DNA from: an uncultured Collinsella sp.
Lineage (GTDB): Bacteria > Actinomycetota > Coriobacteriia > Coriobacteriales > Coriobacteriaceae
Length of the DNA stretch: 64,000 nt
Reading direction: 5' to 3'
Assembly: GCA_938005465.1 (NCBI GenBank)
Contig: CALLNU010000006.1
Location: 56,912-120,911 of the forward strand
Position 1 is the stretch's first letter. The number at the start of each line of letters is the position of its first letter. Below the pieces are notes generated by a model. That model was not told the origin of the DNA, did no database searches, and worked only from the letters and a program-made list of their open reading frames with translations. This document shows positions 18,482 to 26,925 of this stretch, piece after piece. Position numbers and translations under genes: made by a program.

Positions 18482-19398
18482 CCTTTGACCTGTACGACAC
18501 CGTCGACTCGTTTATCGCCTATATCGCACGTGTTGAGGGACTTTCTCCCAACACGGTGACGGCCTATGGCTCGAGGCTAGAGCGCTTTGCTGTCTGGTGC
18601 GAGCGCGAGAATATTGATGCTTTCGCTGCCGACGTGCGCACCATTCGTCGCTATCTTGCCGAGCTTTCGCGTGAGCAGGTGGCTCCCCGAACGCTTGCGG
18701 CGCACCTGTCGGCTATTCGATCTCTCTATCGCTGGATGGCTGCCGAGGGGATTGTCGAGGGCGATGCGGTCTCGGCGATCGCATCGCCCAAGCTGCCACG
18801 TGACCTGCCGGGTGTCCTTACGACCCAGCAGGTTGAGGCGCTGCTCAAGACGCCTGATACCTCGACGCCCGCGGGACTGCGCGATGCGGCGATGCTTGAG
18901 TTGCTCTATGCCTCCGGCGCGCGAATCTCGGAGCTCGCGGCGCTCAACGTGGAGTCTATTGGTTGGTCCGAGCGAACGCTGCGACTTTGGGGCAAGGGGA
19001 GCAAGGAGCGTATCGTCCCTCTGTATCGTCGCGCACTCGAGGCGACGCGTCTCTATATTGAGGAGGGGAGGCCGGAGTTGCTCGCTCAGGCAAAGCGCCG
19101 TGACCCCGCTACCGGGCCGCATCCGCTGCTTATATCGGCGCGCGGCAATCGCATGAGTGCCGCCATGCTCAGGCGGCGGTTCCATACGCTGGCGACGCTC
19201 GCCGGCATTCCGGCCGACATTGCCCCGCATGCGATGCGCCATACCTTTGCGACCGATTTGCTCGAGGGCGGTGCGGACCTGCGCTCGGTTCAAGAGCTGC
19301 TAGGTCATGCGAGCCTGTCCACGACGCAGATCTACACGCATCTCACACCCGATCGGCTTAAGCGGGCTGTGGCTCAAGCCCATCCCCGCGGCGAATAG
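18478..19398 (+). CDS. Tyrosine recombinase of the XerC/XerD family
   Basis: Xer recombinases resolve chromosome dimers at dif. From 18478 the protein has 306 residues: an N-terminal SAM-like domain (FIAYIARVEGLSPNTVTAYGSRL) and the catalytic domain with Arg in YASGARISEL, Lys in GKGSKERIV, HAMRHTF, LLGHASL and the nucleophile region STTQIYTH. The first ATG/GTG/TTG in frame is GTG 18556, which would cut off about 26 conserved N-terminal residues. GGAGG at 18464-18468 sits 9 bases before ATA 18478, whose last two bases overlap the trmFO TAG, so AUA initiation is proposed. It could be XerC or XerD. Confidence 0.85.
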   Translation: MAFDLYDTVDSFIAYIARVEGLSPNTVTAYGSRLERFAVWCERENIDAFAADVRTIRRYLAELSREQVAPRTLAAHLSAIRSLYRWMAAEGIVEGDAVSAIASPKLPRDLPGVLTTQQVEALLKTPDTSTPAGLRDAAMLELLYASGARISELAALNVESIGWSERTLRLWGKGSKERIVPLYRRALEATRLYIEEGRPELLAQAKRRDPATGPHPLLISARGNRMSAAMLRRRFHTLATLAGIPADIAPHAMRHTFATDLLEGGADLRSVQELLGHASLSTTQIYTHLTPDRLKRAVAQAHPRGE

Positions 19399-19447
19399 TG
19401 GCTGGGACGTCCCGCGCCGCACTCAGGTGTGTGGTTTTGATTGCGGG

Positions 19448-19476
19448 TTGGCAGGAAGAGGCATTCCTGCTATCAT
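19448..19476 (+). promoter_or_regulatory. Promoter of rpsB-tsf with palindrome in the spacer
   Basis: TTGGCA, 17 bases, then TATCAT lie 142 bases upstream of rpsB. The spacer contains a perfect 7-bp inverted repeat GCAGGAA/TTCCTGC (19451-19470), which could be an operator. The leader that follows (19483-19617) contains no gene and may fold; no autoregulatory S2 motif was firmly recognised. Confidence 0.7.
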
Positions 19477-19617
19477 TCATCGGGTTGCTTCACGGCAACA
19501 TGTTTTTATCACGCACGCGCGGCTACTTCATACCGTGGTGCCCGGGCTTTGGTAGCACATGTCCGGGTTGGTTTTGGAGGATGACCCCGCGCGGAGGCAA
19601 ACCACAGGAGGTTTAAC

Positions 19618-20346
19618 ATGGCTACCAAGATTAATATCCGCACCCTGCTCGAGGCCGGCTGCCACTTCGGTCACCAGACCCGTCGCTGGAACCCCAAGAT
19701 GAAGCCGTTCATCTTCGGTGAGCGCAACGGCATCTACATCCTCGACCTCAAGCAGACCATCCTCGACGCCGACCAGGCCTACACCTTCGTCAAGAACGTC
19801 GCCAAGGGCGGCAACGTGCTGTTCGTCGGCACCAAGAAGCAGGCTCAGGAGGCCGTCAAGAACGCTGCTGAGCGCGCCAACATGCCTTACATCAACCAGC
19901 GTTGGCTCGGCGGCATGCTGACCAACTTCGTCACCATCCGCTCCCGCATCAACCGCATGGAGGAGCTCGAGGCCATGGTCGAGGACGGACGCATGGCTGT
20001 TCTGCCCAAGAAGGAGCAGGCTGTTCTCGGCAAGGAGCTCACCAAGCTCCAGACCAACCTCGGTGGCGCCCGCGACATGAAGGGTCTGCCCCAGGCTCTC
20101 TTCGTCATCGACACCAAGCGCGAGGAGAACGCCATCAAGGAGGCCCAGCGCCTGAACATCCCCGTCGTCGCTCTGATCGACACCAACTCCGATCCCGACG
20201 AGGTCGAGTACGGCATCCCCTGCAACGATGACGCTATCTCCGCTGTCACCCTTATGTGCGAGCTCATGGCTGACGCCTGCCTCGCTGGCTCCGGCAAGGA
20301 GCAGGTCTCCGAGGCCGAGATGGCCGCTGAGCCCAAGGCCGAGTAA
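19618..20346 (+). CDS. rpsB: 30S ribosomal protein S2
   Basis: S2 (uS2) is a late-binding small-subunit protein. The 242-residue sequence has [22 protein letters not shown] at the start, [26 protein letters not shown] and [23 protein letters not shown], all typical. It follows a strong AGGAGG site and is the first gene of the rpsB-tsf pair, which ends at the terminator at 21285. The tail after residue 225 is Glu/Lys/Ala-rich. Confidence 0.98.
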   Translation: MATKINIRTLLEAGCHFGHQTRRWNPKMKPFIFGERNGIYILDLKQTILDADQAYTFVKNVAKGGNVLFVGTKKQAQEAVKNAAERANMPYINQRWLGGMLTNFVTIRSRINRMEELEAMVEDGRMAVLPKKEQAVLGKELTKLQTNLGGARDMKGLPQALFVIDTKREENAIKEAQRLNIPVVALIDTNSDPDEVEYGIPCNDDAISAVTLMCELMADACLAGSGKEQVSEAEMAAEPKAE

Positions 20347-20391
20347 ATCAGTCTTAGTTAATTCTTTTTCATCTCTTTGAAAGGAACCACA

Positions 20392-21261
20392 ATGGCCCAG
20401 ATTACCGCCGCTATGGTCAAGCAGCTCCGCGAGATGACCGACTCCCCGATGATGGAGTGCAAGAAGGCTCTCGTCGAGGCTGACGGCGACATGGACGCCG
20501 CTGTCGACGTTCTGCGTAAGAACGGCCTTGCCAAGGCTGCCAAGAAGGCTGGCCGTGAGACCAACGAGGGCGCTGTCGCCGCGTTCGTCTCCGAGGATGG
20601 CAAGACCGGCGCTCTGCTCGAGCTCTCCTGCGAGACCGACTTCGTTGGCTCCAACGCCAAGTTCACCGGCTTTGCTTCCAAGGTCGCTGAGGTTGTCGCT
20701 ACCACCGAGCCTGCTGACGTCGACGCTCTGCTCGAGAAGCCGATGGGCGAGGAGACCGTTTCCTCCGAGCTCACCGAGATGATTCACATCATGGGCGAGA
20801 ACATGAAGATCTCCCGCTTCGCTGCCCGCAAGGCTGAGAACGGCGCGCTCGCTTCTTACATTCACATGGGTGGTAAGATCGGCGTCCTCGTCGAGTTCGC
20901 TTTCGAGAAGGCCGAGACCGCTCAGGCTGAGTCCTTCAAGACCTTCGCTCACGACGTTGCCCTTCAGGTTGCCGCCGTCGCCCCGATCTGCGCTACCCGC
21001 GATCAGGTTCCGGCCGAGACCGTCGAGCACGAGAAGCAGATCTACATGGCCCAGGCTGCCGAGTCCGGCAAGCCCGAGGCTATCCAGGAGAAGATGGCTG
21101 TCGGCCGTCTGGAGAAGTTCTACAAGCAGTCCGTGCTCACCGAGCAGGAGTTCATCAAGGACAGCTCCCTCACCATCAAGAAGTACGCTGAGCAGGTCTC
21201 CAAGGAGCTCGGCGACACCATTACCGTCGTTGCCTTTGACCGTCTGGTCCGTGGCGAGTAA
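20392..21261 (+). CDS. tsf: Elongation factor Ts
   Basis: EF-Ts is the guanine-nucleotide exchange factor for EF-Tu. The 289-residue protein has the N-terminal UBA-like domain (AAMVKQLREMTDSPMMECKKAL), the core TDFVGSN motif in ELSCETDFVG and the C-terminal domain ending in FDRLVRGE. ATG 20392 with AAAGGAAC upstream is preferred over TTG 20377. Codon use is highly biased, as expected for a strongly expressed gene. Confidence 0.98.
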   Translation: MAQITAAMVKQLREMTDSPMMECKKALVEADGDMDAAVDVLRKNGLAKAAKKAGRETNEGAVAAFVSEDGKTGALLELSCETDFVGSNAKFTGFASKVAEVVATTEPADVDALLEKPMGEETVSSELTEMIHIMGENMKISRFAARKAENGALASYIHMGGKIGVLVEFAFEKAETAQAESFKTFAHDVALQVAAVAPICATRDQVPAETVEHEKQIYMAQAAESGKPEAIQEKMAVGRLEKFYKQSVLTEQEFIKDSSLTIKKYAEQVSKELGDTITVVAFDRLVRGE

Positions 21262-21284
21262 ATAAGCTCTTGTAGCTGGTAATG

Positions 21285-21319
21285 AGCAGGCTGTGGGTTT
21301 TACTCACAGCCTGCTTTTT
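21285..21319 (+). terminator. Intrinsic terminator after tsf
   Basis: AGCAGGCTGTG pairs with CACAGCCTGCT around a 9-base loop and is followed by a T tract. Confidence 0.9.
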
Positions 21320-21378
21320 CATGGCTCTTATGAGAGCCTTTGATATCATATTGAGAGTCTAATTAAAGGAGGATCGCT

Positions 21379-22101
21379 TTGTCCGACATCCGATATAAAC
21401 GCGTGCTTCTTAAGCTTTCCGGCGAAGCACTCATGGGCGACGGCCAATATGGCATCGACCCCAAGGTTACCGACCATCTTGCCAAGCAGGTCAAGGAGCT
21501 GCTCGCCGTTGGCCATGAGGTCGGCGTCGTTGTCGGCGGCGGTAATATTTTCCGCGGCATGGCCGGCGCTGCCGGTGGCATGGAGCGTGCTCAGGCCGAC
21601 TACATGGGCATGCTGGCAACCGTTATGAACGCGCTCGCCCTGCAGGATGCCTTCGAGCACAACGATGTTCCCTGCCGCGTTATGAGCGCTATCCAGATGA
21701 ACGAGATCTGCGAGCCCTATATTCGCCGTCGCGCCATCAACCACCTTTCCAAGGGCAACGTTGTTATTTTTGCCGCCGGTTCGGGCAATCCGTACTTTAC
21801 GACCGACACCGCCGCGGCTCTTCGTGCGTGCGAGATCGGCGCCGAGATTCTGATTAAAGCCACCAAGGTTGACGGCATCTACGACAAGGATCCCGTCAAG
21901 TGCGCCGATGCCGTCCGTTTTGACAAGATTACCTATCACGAGGTTCTCGTCCGCGGTCTGCAGGTTATGGATTCCACGGCTACGGCACTGTGCCAGGATA
22001 ACCGTATGCCGATTTTGGTCCTCAACATCGATGGCGAGGACACCGTCAAGCGCGCGCTCGCGGGTGAGCCCGTCGGCACGCTCGTCTATCAGGAGGATTA
22101 A
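21379..22101 (+). CDS. pyrH: UMP kinase
   Basis: PyrH phosphorylates UMP to UDP and is a hexameric amino-acid-kinase-fold enzyme, not related to other NMP kinases. The 240-residue sequence has [61 protein letters not shown] and [10 protein letters not shown]. The start is TTG 21379, with an excellent AAAGGAGG 7 bases upstream. It opens a cluster pyrH-frr-uppS-cdsA-dxr-rseP-ispG-proS found in many bacteria. Confidence 0.97.
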   Translation: MSDIRYKRVLLKLSGEALMGDGQYGIDPKVTDHLAKQVKELLAVGHEVGVVVGGGNIFRGMAGAAGGMERAQADYMGMLATVMNALALQDAFEHNDVPCRVMSAIQMNEICEPYIRRRAINHLSKGNVVIFAAGSGNPYFTTDTAAALRACEIGAEILIKATKVDGIYDKDPVKCADAVRFDKITYHEVLVRGLQVMDSTATALCQDNRMPILVLNIDGEDTVKRALAGEPVGTLVYQED

Positions 22102-22103
22102 GC

Positions 22104-22640
22104 ATGGCAGAGAACATCACCGCCCATATGGACAAGTCGCTCGAGTCCCTCAAGCATAACTTCTCCAAGGTCCGTACCGGCCGCGCCAATGCCAACATTC
22201 TGTCCGACATCACCGTCGATTATTACGGTGTTCCCACGCCGGTCACGCAGGTTGCCGCCGTCAAGACCCCCGAGGCCCACATGCTGCTCATCGAGCCGTG
22301 GGACAAGGCACTCATCAATGCTATCGTCAAGGCCATCGGCGCTTCCGATCTGGGTATTACCCCCAACTCCGATGGCACCGTCGTTCGTCTTCCGTTCCCG
22401 GCTCCCACCGAGGAGCGCCGTCGCGAGCTCGTCAAGGAGTGCCGCGAGTACGCCGAGCAGGCCAAGGTGTCTATCCGTAACATCCGTCGCGACTTCAACA
22501 ACAAGCTCGAGCGCGATGAGGAGCTCACCGAGGACGATGTCCGTCGCGAGCAGGCCAAGGTCCAGAAGCACACCGATGAGTATGTCGCCAAGGTCGAGGA
22601 GCTTCTGAAGGAAAAAGAAGCCGAGGTCATGGAGATCTAA
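22104..22640 (+). CDS. frr: Ribosome recycling factor
   Basis: RRF splits post-termination ribosomes together with EF-G. The 178-residue protein shows FSKVRTGRANANILSDITVDYYGVPTPVTQVA and the C-terminal coiled helices (REYAEQAKVSIRNIRRD). Two bases separate it from pyrH, with AGGAGG inside the pyrH end, so the pair is coupled. Confidence 0.98.
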   Translation: MAENITAHMDKSLESLKHNFSKVRTGRANANILSDITVDYYGVPTPVTQVAAVKTPEAHMLLIEPWDKALINAIVKAIGASDLGITPNSDGTVVRLPFPAPTEERRRELVKECREYAEQAKVSIRNIRRDFNNKLERDEELTEDDVRREQAKVQKHTDEYVAKVEELLKEKEAEVMEI

Positions 22641-22641
22641 G

Positions 22642-23436
22642 GTGCAATACGACGAGCATAAACTGGTCGAGTACTTTGCCGACGCCCCTGCGGGCGTCGG
22701 TTTTTCCGACCTTGACCTCAATAACATTCCGCACCATATCTCGTGCATCATGGACGGCAACGGTCGTTGGGCCACGTCGCGCGGTCTTGCACGCACTGAG
22801 GGCCACAAGGCGGGTATCGTCTCGCTGCGCGAGATCATTACCGCCTGCGTGCGCCTGGGCGTCGACGTGCTTTCGGCCTATGCGTTTTCTACCGAAAACT
22901 GGAACCGCCCGCAGCATGAGGTCAACGTCTTGATGCACCTGTTTGCCAAGACGTTCATCGACGAGTTGCCGCTTCTGAAGCGCGAAAACGTGCGCGTTGT
23001 CTTTTTGGGTGATATTTCCGCGCTGCCCAAGAAGACCCGCGACGTTTTTGAACGCGGTCTTGCCGAGTGCGCCGATCACACCGGTATGACGCTGGCGCTT
23101 GCCGTCAACTACGGCGCGCGTGCCGAGATTACCCGCGCTGTCCGTCAGATCGCACTCGACGTTGCCGCCGGTAAGATCGATCCTGCCGCAATTGATGACG
23201 ACATGGTGGCTTCCCACCTCTATACCGCCGGTCTTCCCGATCCTGAGCTTGTGATTCGCACCTCTGGTGAGCTGCGCCTTTCGAACTATCTGCTGTGGCA
23301 GGTAGCTTATTCCGAGTTCTACGTCACCGATACCTATTGGCCCGACTTTGATCGTTGGGGCCTTGTCGACGCCATTTTGGCCTATCAGGGCCGTGACCGT
23401 AGGTTTGGTGGACTGAGCAAGACCGAGGAGGCTTAA
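22642..23436 (+). CDS. uppS: Isoprenyl (undecaprenyl) diphosphate synthase
   Basis: UppS makes the C55 lipid carrier for cell-wall synthesis from isopentenyl diphosphate, whose supply is encoded just downstream (dxr, ispG). The 264-residue cis-prenyltransferase has the catalytic Asp in ISCIMDGNGRWA, GHKAG, FSTENWNRP and the C-terminal RTSGELRLSNYLLWQ...FVT-type motif. The start is GTG 22642, one base after the frr stop. Confidence 0.96.
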   Translation: MQYDEHKLVEYFADAPAGVGFSDLDLNNIPHHISCIMDGNGRWATSRGLARTEGHKAGIVSLREIITACVRLGVDVLSAYAFSTENWNRPQHEVNVLMHLFAKTFIDELPLLKRENVRVVFLGDISALPKKTRDVFERGLAECADHTGMTLALAVNYGARAEITRAVRQIALDVAAGKIDPAAIDDDMVASHLYTAGLPDPELVIRTSGELRLSNYLLWQVAYSEFYVTDTYWPDFDRWGLVDAILAYQGRDRRFGGLSKTEEA

Positions 23437-23438
23437 TC

Positions 23439-24338
23439 GTGTCCGATCGTCCCAAGGCATCTTCTCCCAAGACGCCTGCGCGCAAAGCTGCCACTGCGGG
23501 AGCGCCTGCAGCGAAGAGCGGCACCGGTTCGTGGCTGGCGGGCTTTATTACCCGTGCCGCTGCCGGTATCGTCTACGCCGTTGTCTTTATCTTGTGCTTG
23601 GTTTTGGGTATTGTGCCCACGGCCATCTTTGTTTCTGTCATGAGCGGTCTGTGCTGCTATGAGTTTTTCCGTATGACGAGGCTCGATGGCAAGATGGCTA
23701 ACGAGCGCATGGGTATCGCTGCCGCCGTACTCTTTCCGCTGTCGGCGTTGGGCGATTCGATGTTGCTGAATGCCCTGCTTTTTGCCCTGATGCTCGCTGT
23801 GGGCATTTGGTATGTCTGGTCGCCGCGTACCCGCATCTCTGATGTGGCCGTGACGCTCATGGGTCCCATCTACACTGGCTTTATGCTGTCGGCTATCGTG
23901 CTGCTGCGCGATGCCGTGCCCGGTTTTGCCGGCGCCCTGCTTTCGGTGGGCGTTTGCGCGTCCCTTTGGGTCTCCGATTCGTTTGCCTACATCGTGGGTA
24001 GCCGTATCGGCAAGCACAAGATGGTTCCCAAGATCTCTCCCAAAAAGAGCTGGGAGGGGTTTGTCGGCGGCATCCTGGGCTCGGTTTTGATTTGGCTCAT
24101 CCTGTGGGCGACGCACTTCTACAAGCTCACCCTGCCCTATGCGCTGCTGTGCGGCGTGGTCGTGTCCGTCCTGGGCGTTATCGGCGACCTTATCGAGTCG
24201 CGCATCAAGCGTGGCGTGGGCGTCAAGGATTCCGGCAACCTTATCCCGGGCCATGGCGGTATGCTCGACCGTAGCGACTCGCTTATCTTTGGCTGCATTA
24301 CCGCTCAGCTGCTTTTGATGATCGGAGGCGTGCTGTAA
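23439..24338 (+). CDS. cdsA: Phosphatidate cytidylyltransferase
   Basis: CdsA makes CDP-diacylglycerol, the precursor of all phospholipids. The 299-residue protein has a hydrophilic 30-residue head and then about eight transmembrane segments. The family signature near the C-terminus is visible in GDLIESRIKRGVGVKDSGNLIPGHGGMLDRSDSL, with the metal-binding aspartates. The start is GTG 23439, two bases after uppS. Confidence 0.95.
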   Translation: MSDRPKASSPKTPARKAATAGAPAAKSGTGSWLAGFITRAAAGIVYAVVFILCLVLGIVPTAIFVSVMSGLCCYEFFRMTRLDGKMANERMGIAAAVLFPLSALGDSMLLNALLFALMLAVGIWYVWSPRTRISDVAVTLMGPIYTGFMLSAIVLLRDAVPGFAGALLSVGVCASLWVSDSFAYIVGSRIGKHKMVPKISPKKSWEGFVGGILGSVLIWLILWATHFYKLTLPYALLCGVVVSVLGVIGDLIESRIKRGVGVKDSGNLIPGHGGMLDRSDSLIFGCITAQLLLMIGGVL

Positions 24339-25525
24339 TGTCCTTCCAAACGACGTATGGCCCCGATGGACGCCTTCGCGTTGCCATCCTGGGTTGTACG
24401 GGCTCCATCGGCACCCAGGCACTCGATGTGTGCCGTCAGCATGCCGATCGCCTGCAGGTGACGGCGCTGTCCGTTAACTCTAGTACCTCCGAGCTCGTTG
24501 CCGCTGCCCGCGAGTTCTCGGTTCCGGCGGTTGCCGTGGCCGATGTCGCTCATGGCGATGACGCCGTGCTGCAGGAGTTGCCCGAGGGAACGAAGCTCGG
24601 CGTTGGCGCGCAGGCGGTTTGCGAGCTCGCGCGTCGCGACGATGTCGACTGCGTGCTCGTTGCTATTGTGGGCGCCGCCGGTCTCGAGGCGAGCCATGCG
24701 GCCTTGACCTCAAATAAGCGCCTTGCTCTTGCCAACAAGGAGTCCCTCGTCGTCGGTGGCGACTTGCTTATGCCGTTGGCACAACCGGGCCAGCTTATTC
24801 CAGTCGACTCTGAGCACTCCGCCATCTACCAGTGCTATCTGGGGGAGGACCCGCGCGAGGCTCATTGTATTTGGCTCACCTGCTCGGGCGGTCCGTTCTT
24901 TGGCCGAACGCGCGACGAGCTCAATCGCGTGACGCGTGCCGATGCCCTCGCACATCCCACGTGGGCCATGGGCGCCAAGATCACCATCGACTCCGCCACC
25001 CTTATGAACAAGGGCCTGGAGCGCATTGAGGCCATGCATCTGTTTAACTGCGACCTCGATTTCATTAACGTGGTCGTGCAGCGTCAGTCCAAGATTCACT
25101 CTATGGTCGAGTTTGCCGACGGCTCCGTGATGGCGCATCTCGGTGCTTCCGACATGCGTATTCCCATCCAGTTCGCGTTCTCGTATCCCGAGCGTTGGGA
25201 TACCCCGGCGCCTCGTATCGATTTCCGCGAGCTGGGGCAGCTCACGTTTGATGCTGCCGACATGGATACCTTCCGTTGTCTGGCACTGGCCGAACGTGCC
25301 GGCAAGACGGGTGGCACCATGCCGTGCGTGCTCAATGCCGCCAACGAGGTCGCCGTCGATGCCTTCCTGCACGATGGCTGCAGCTTCACCGATATCGATC
25401 GCATTGTGGAATCCTGCATGGATGCCCACGATATGCAGGCGGTCGATTCATTTGAGCAGCTTCGCGACATCGATGCGTGGGCGCGTGAAAAGGCTGCGCA
25501 GGTGCTCGCCGCAACCCGTTCCTAA
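24338..25525 (+). CDS. dxr: 1-deoxy-D-xylulose 5-phosphate reductoisomerase
   Basis: DXR catalyses the first committed step of the MEP isoprenoid pathway, converting DXP to MEP with NADPH. The 395-residue protein has the NADPH-binding AILGCTGSIGTQALDV, LANKESLVVGG, PVDSEHSAIYQCL-like and the flexible-loop SGGPF motifs, and MNKGLERIEAMHLF. The start ATG 24338 overlaps the cdsA TAA by one base. Another MEP gene, ispG, is two genes downstream. Confidence 0.97.
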   Translation: MSFQTTYGPDGRLRVAILGCTGSIGTQALDVCRQHADRLQVTALSVNSSTSELVAAAREFSVPAVAVADVAHGDDAVLQELPEGTKLGVGAQAVCELARRDDVDCVLVAIVGAAGLEASHAALTSNKRLALANKESLVVGGDLLMPLAQPGQLIPVDSEHSAIYQCYLGEDPREAHCIWLTCSGGPFFGRTRDELNRVTRADALAHPTWAMGAKITIDSATLMNKGLERIEAMHLFNCDLDFINVVVQRQSKIHSMVEFADGSVMAHLGASDMRIPIQFAFSYPERWDTPAPRIDFRELGQLTFDAADMDTFRCLALAERAGKTGGTMPCVLNAANEVAVDAFLHDGCSFTDIDRIVESCMDAHDMQAVDSFEQLRDIDAWAREKAAQVLAATRS

Positions 25526-25550
25526 CCCATAAGGATTGCTTTTTCGTTTT

Positions 25551-26912
25551 ATGGATACTGTTCTGAGCGTTCTCTCATCGGTCTTTTGGGGCCTACTGAT
25601 GCTTTCCGTCCTCGTGTTTTTGCACGAGGGCGGCCACTTTTTGGCGGCGCGTGCCTGCGGCGTCCGTGTGACCGAGTTCTTTTTGGGCCTGCCGTGCCGC
25701 TTTGACATCCATTATACGTCGCGTCGCATTGGAACCAAGTTTGGCGTGACCCCGCTGCTGCTGGGTGGCTACGCTGCCATCTGCGGTATGGATCCGACCG
25801 ACGTCTCGTGCGCTGATCGCGTGCTCGCGGCTATCTATCGTCATGGACGCGTGACCGTGGCCGACCTTGCCGCCGAGCTCGAGCTATCCGAGGAGGATGT
25901 GCTCGAGGCATGCGCCTTGCTCTTGGGTTGGGGCTCTATCGCGCCTTGGTATGAGGAAGGGGAGAAGCCCTCGCCGAGCTACTATCCCACCAAGTATCAG
26001 ACGCTGCCGCGAGACGCGGCGGGTTACACCACCTTTGACGGCCGCCGTTTCGATCGAGAGCATGCGACCACCGAGGGCGATGTGTGGGAGCTGCCGTGCG
26101 GCGAAGCCGAGTTCCTTGCGCAAGAGCGTTCGCATACCTATCTGGGTCAGGGCTTTCTCAAGCGCGCCTTTATGCTGCTCGCGGGTATTATTGTTAATAT
26201 CTTGACAGGCTTTTTGCTCCTTATGAGTATCTATTCCATTGCGGGTGTCACCGTGCCGATGGATACCAACGTGATCGGTCAGGTTGACGAGGGGTCTATT
26301 GCCGCCAAGGCGGGTATCGAGGCCGGTGATGCGATCCTTTCGGTTGACGGCGTCTCATGTTCCACTTGGATGGATGTCTACGATGCCATCGGCAAGGCCG
26401 CCGGTAAGGACGATATTGCTATTGAGTATGAGCGCGATGGCAAGCAGTGCTCGACCACAGCTGCGCTTAAAGAGGATGAGCGCCTAGGTGTGTATGCCTC
26501 TACGCAGGTGGTCCGTTTGGACCCCATCACCTCGGCGCGCCTCTCCTTCTCGTATGTTGCGCAGACGGCGGAGGGCGTGATGCGCCTGCTCCAGCCGCAG
26601 CATACGATGGAGATCCTCGATCAGTCCTCTTCGATCGTGGGTATTAGTGTTATGTCCTCACAGGCTGCTGCTGCCGGCCCTGCCACGTTCCTTTCGTTTG
26701 CCGCCCTCATTTCGTTCTCGTTGGGTTTTATGAACTTGCTGCCCATCCCCCCGCTCGACGGCGGCAAGCTGGTCATCGAGATCATTCAAAAGATTGCGGG
26801 TCGCGAGCTGCCGCTCAAGGTCCAGACGATTGTGAGCTATGTGGGCATCGCGCTCTTCGCACTGCTGTTTGTCTATATGCTTCGTTCCGACATCCTTCGA
26901 TTTATTCTGTAG
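25551..26912 (+). CDS. rseP: RseP/M50 site-2 metalloprotease with an unusual inserted domain
   Basis: Site-2 proteases cut transmembrane substrates such as anti-sigma factors. The 453-residue protein has the zinc motif HEGGH at residues 25-29 in helix 1, a second helix at about 204-230 (FMLLAGIIVNIL), one PDZ domain (about 238-310) and the C-terminal LPIPPLDGG motif with the metal-binding Asp. Between LLGGYAAICG (residue 79) and the second helix, the usual short linker is replaced by about 110 residues. Residues 88-134 of that segment look like a winged helix (VLAAIYRHGRVTVADLAAEL). ATG 25551 gives the normal N-terminus, but its ribosome site is poorly spaced. Confidence 0.9.
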   Translation: MDTVLSVLSSVFWGLLMLSVLVFLHEGGHFLAARACGVRVTEFFLGLPCRFDIHYTSRRIGTKFGVTPLLLGGYAAICGMDPTDVSCADRVLAAIYRHGRVTVADLAAELELSEEDVLEACALLLGWGSIAPWYEEGEKPSPSYYPTKYQTLPRDAAGYTTFDGRRFDREHATTEGDVWELPCGEAEFLAQERSHTYLGQGFLKRAFMLLAGIIVNILTGFLLLMSIYSIAGVTVPMDTNVIGQVDEGSIAAKAGIEAGDAILSVDGVSCSTWMDVYDAIGKAAGKDDIAIEYERDGKQCSTTAALKEDERLGVYASTQVVRLDPITSARLSFSYVAQTAEGVMRLLQPQHTMEILDQSSSIVGISVMSSQAAAAGPATFLSFAALISFSLGFMNLLPIPPLDGGKLVIEIIQKIAGRELPLKVQTIVSYVGIALFALLFVYMLRSDILRFIL

Positions 26913-26925
26913 GGGAGTGTTTGGA

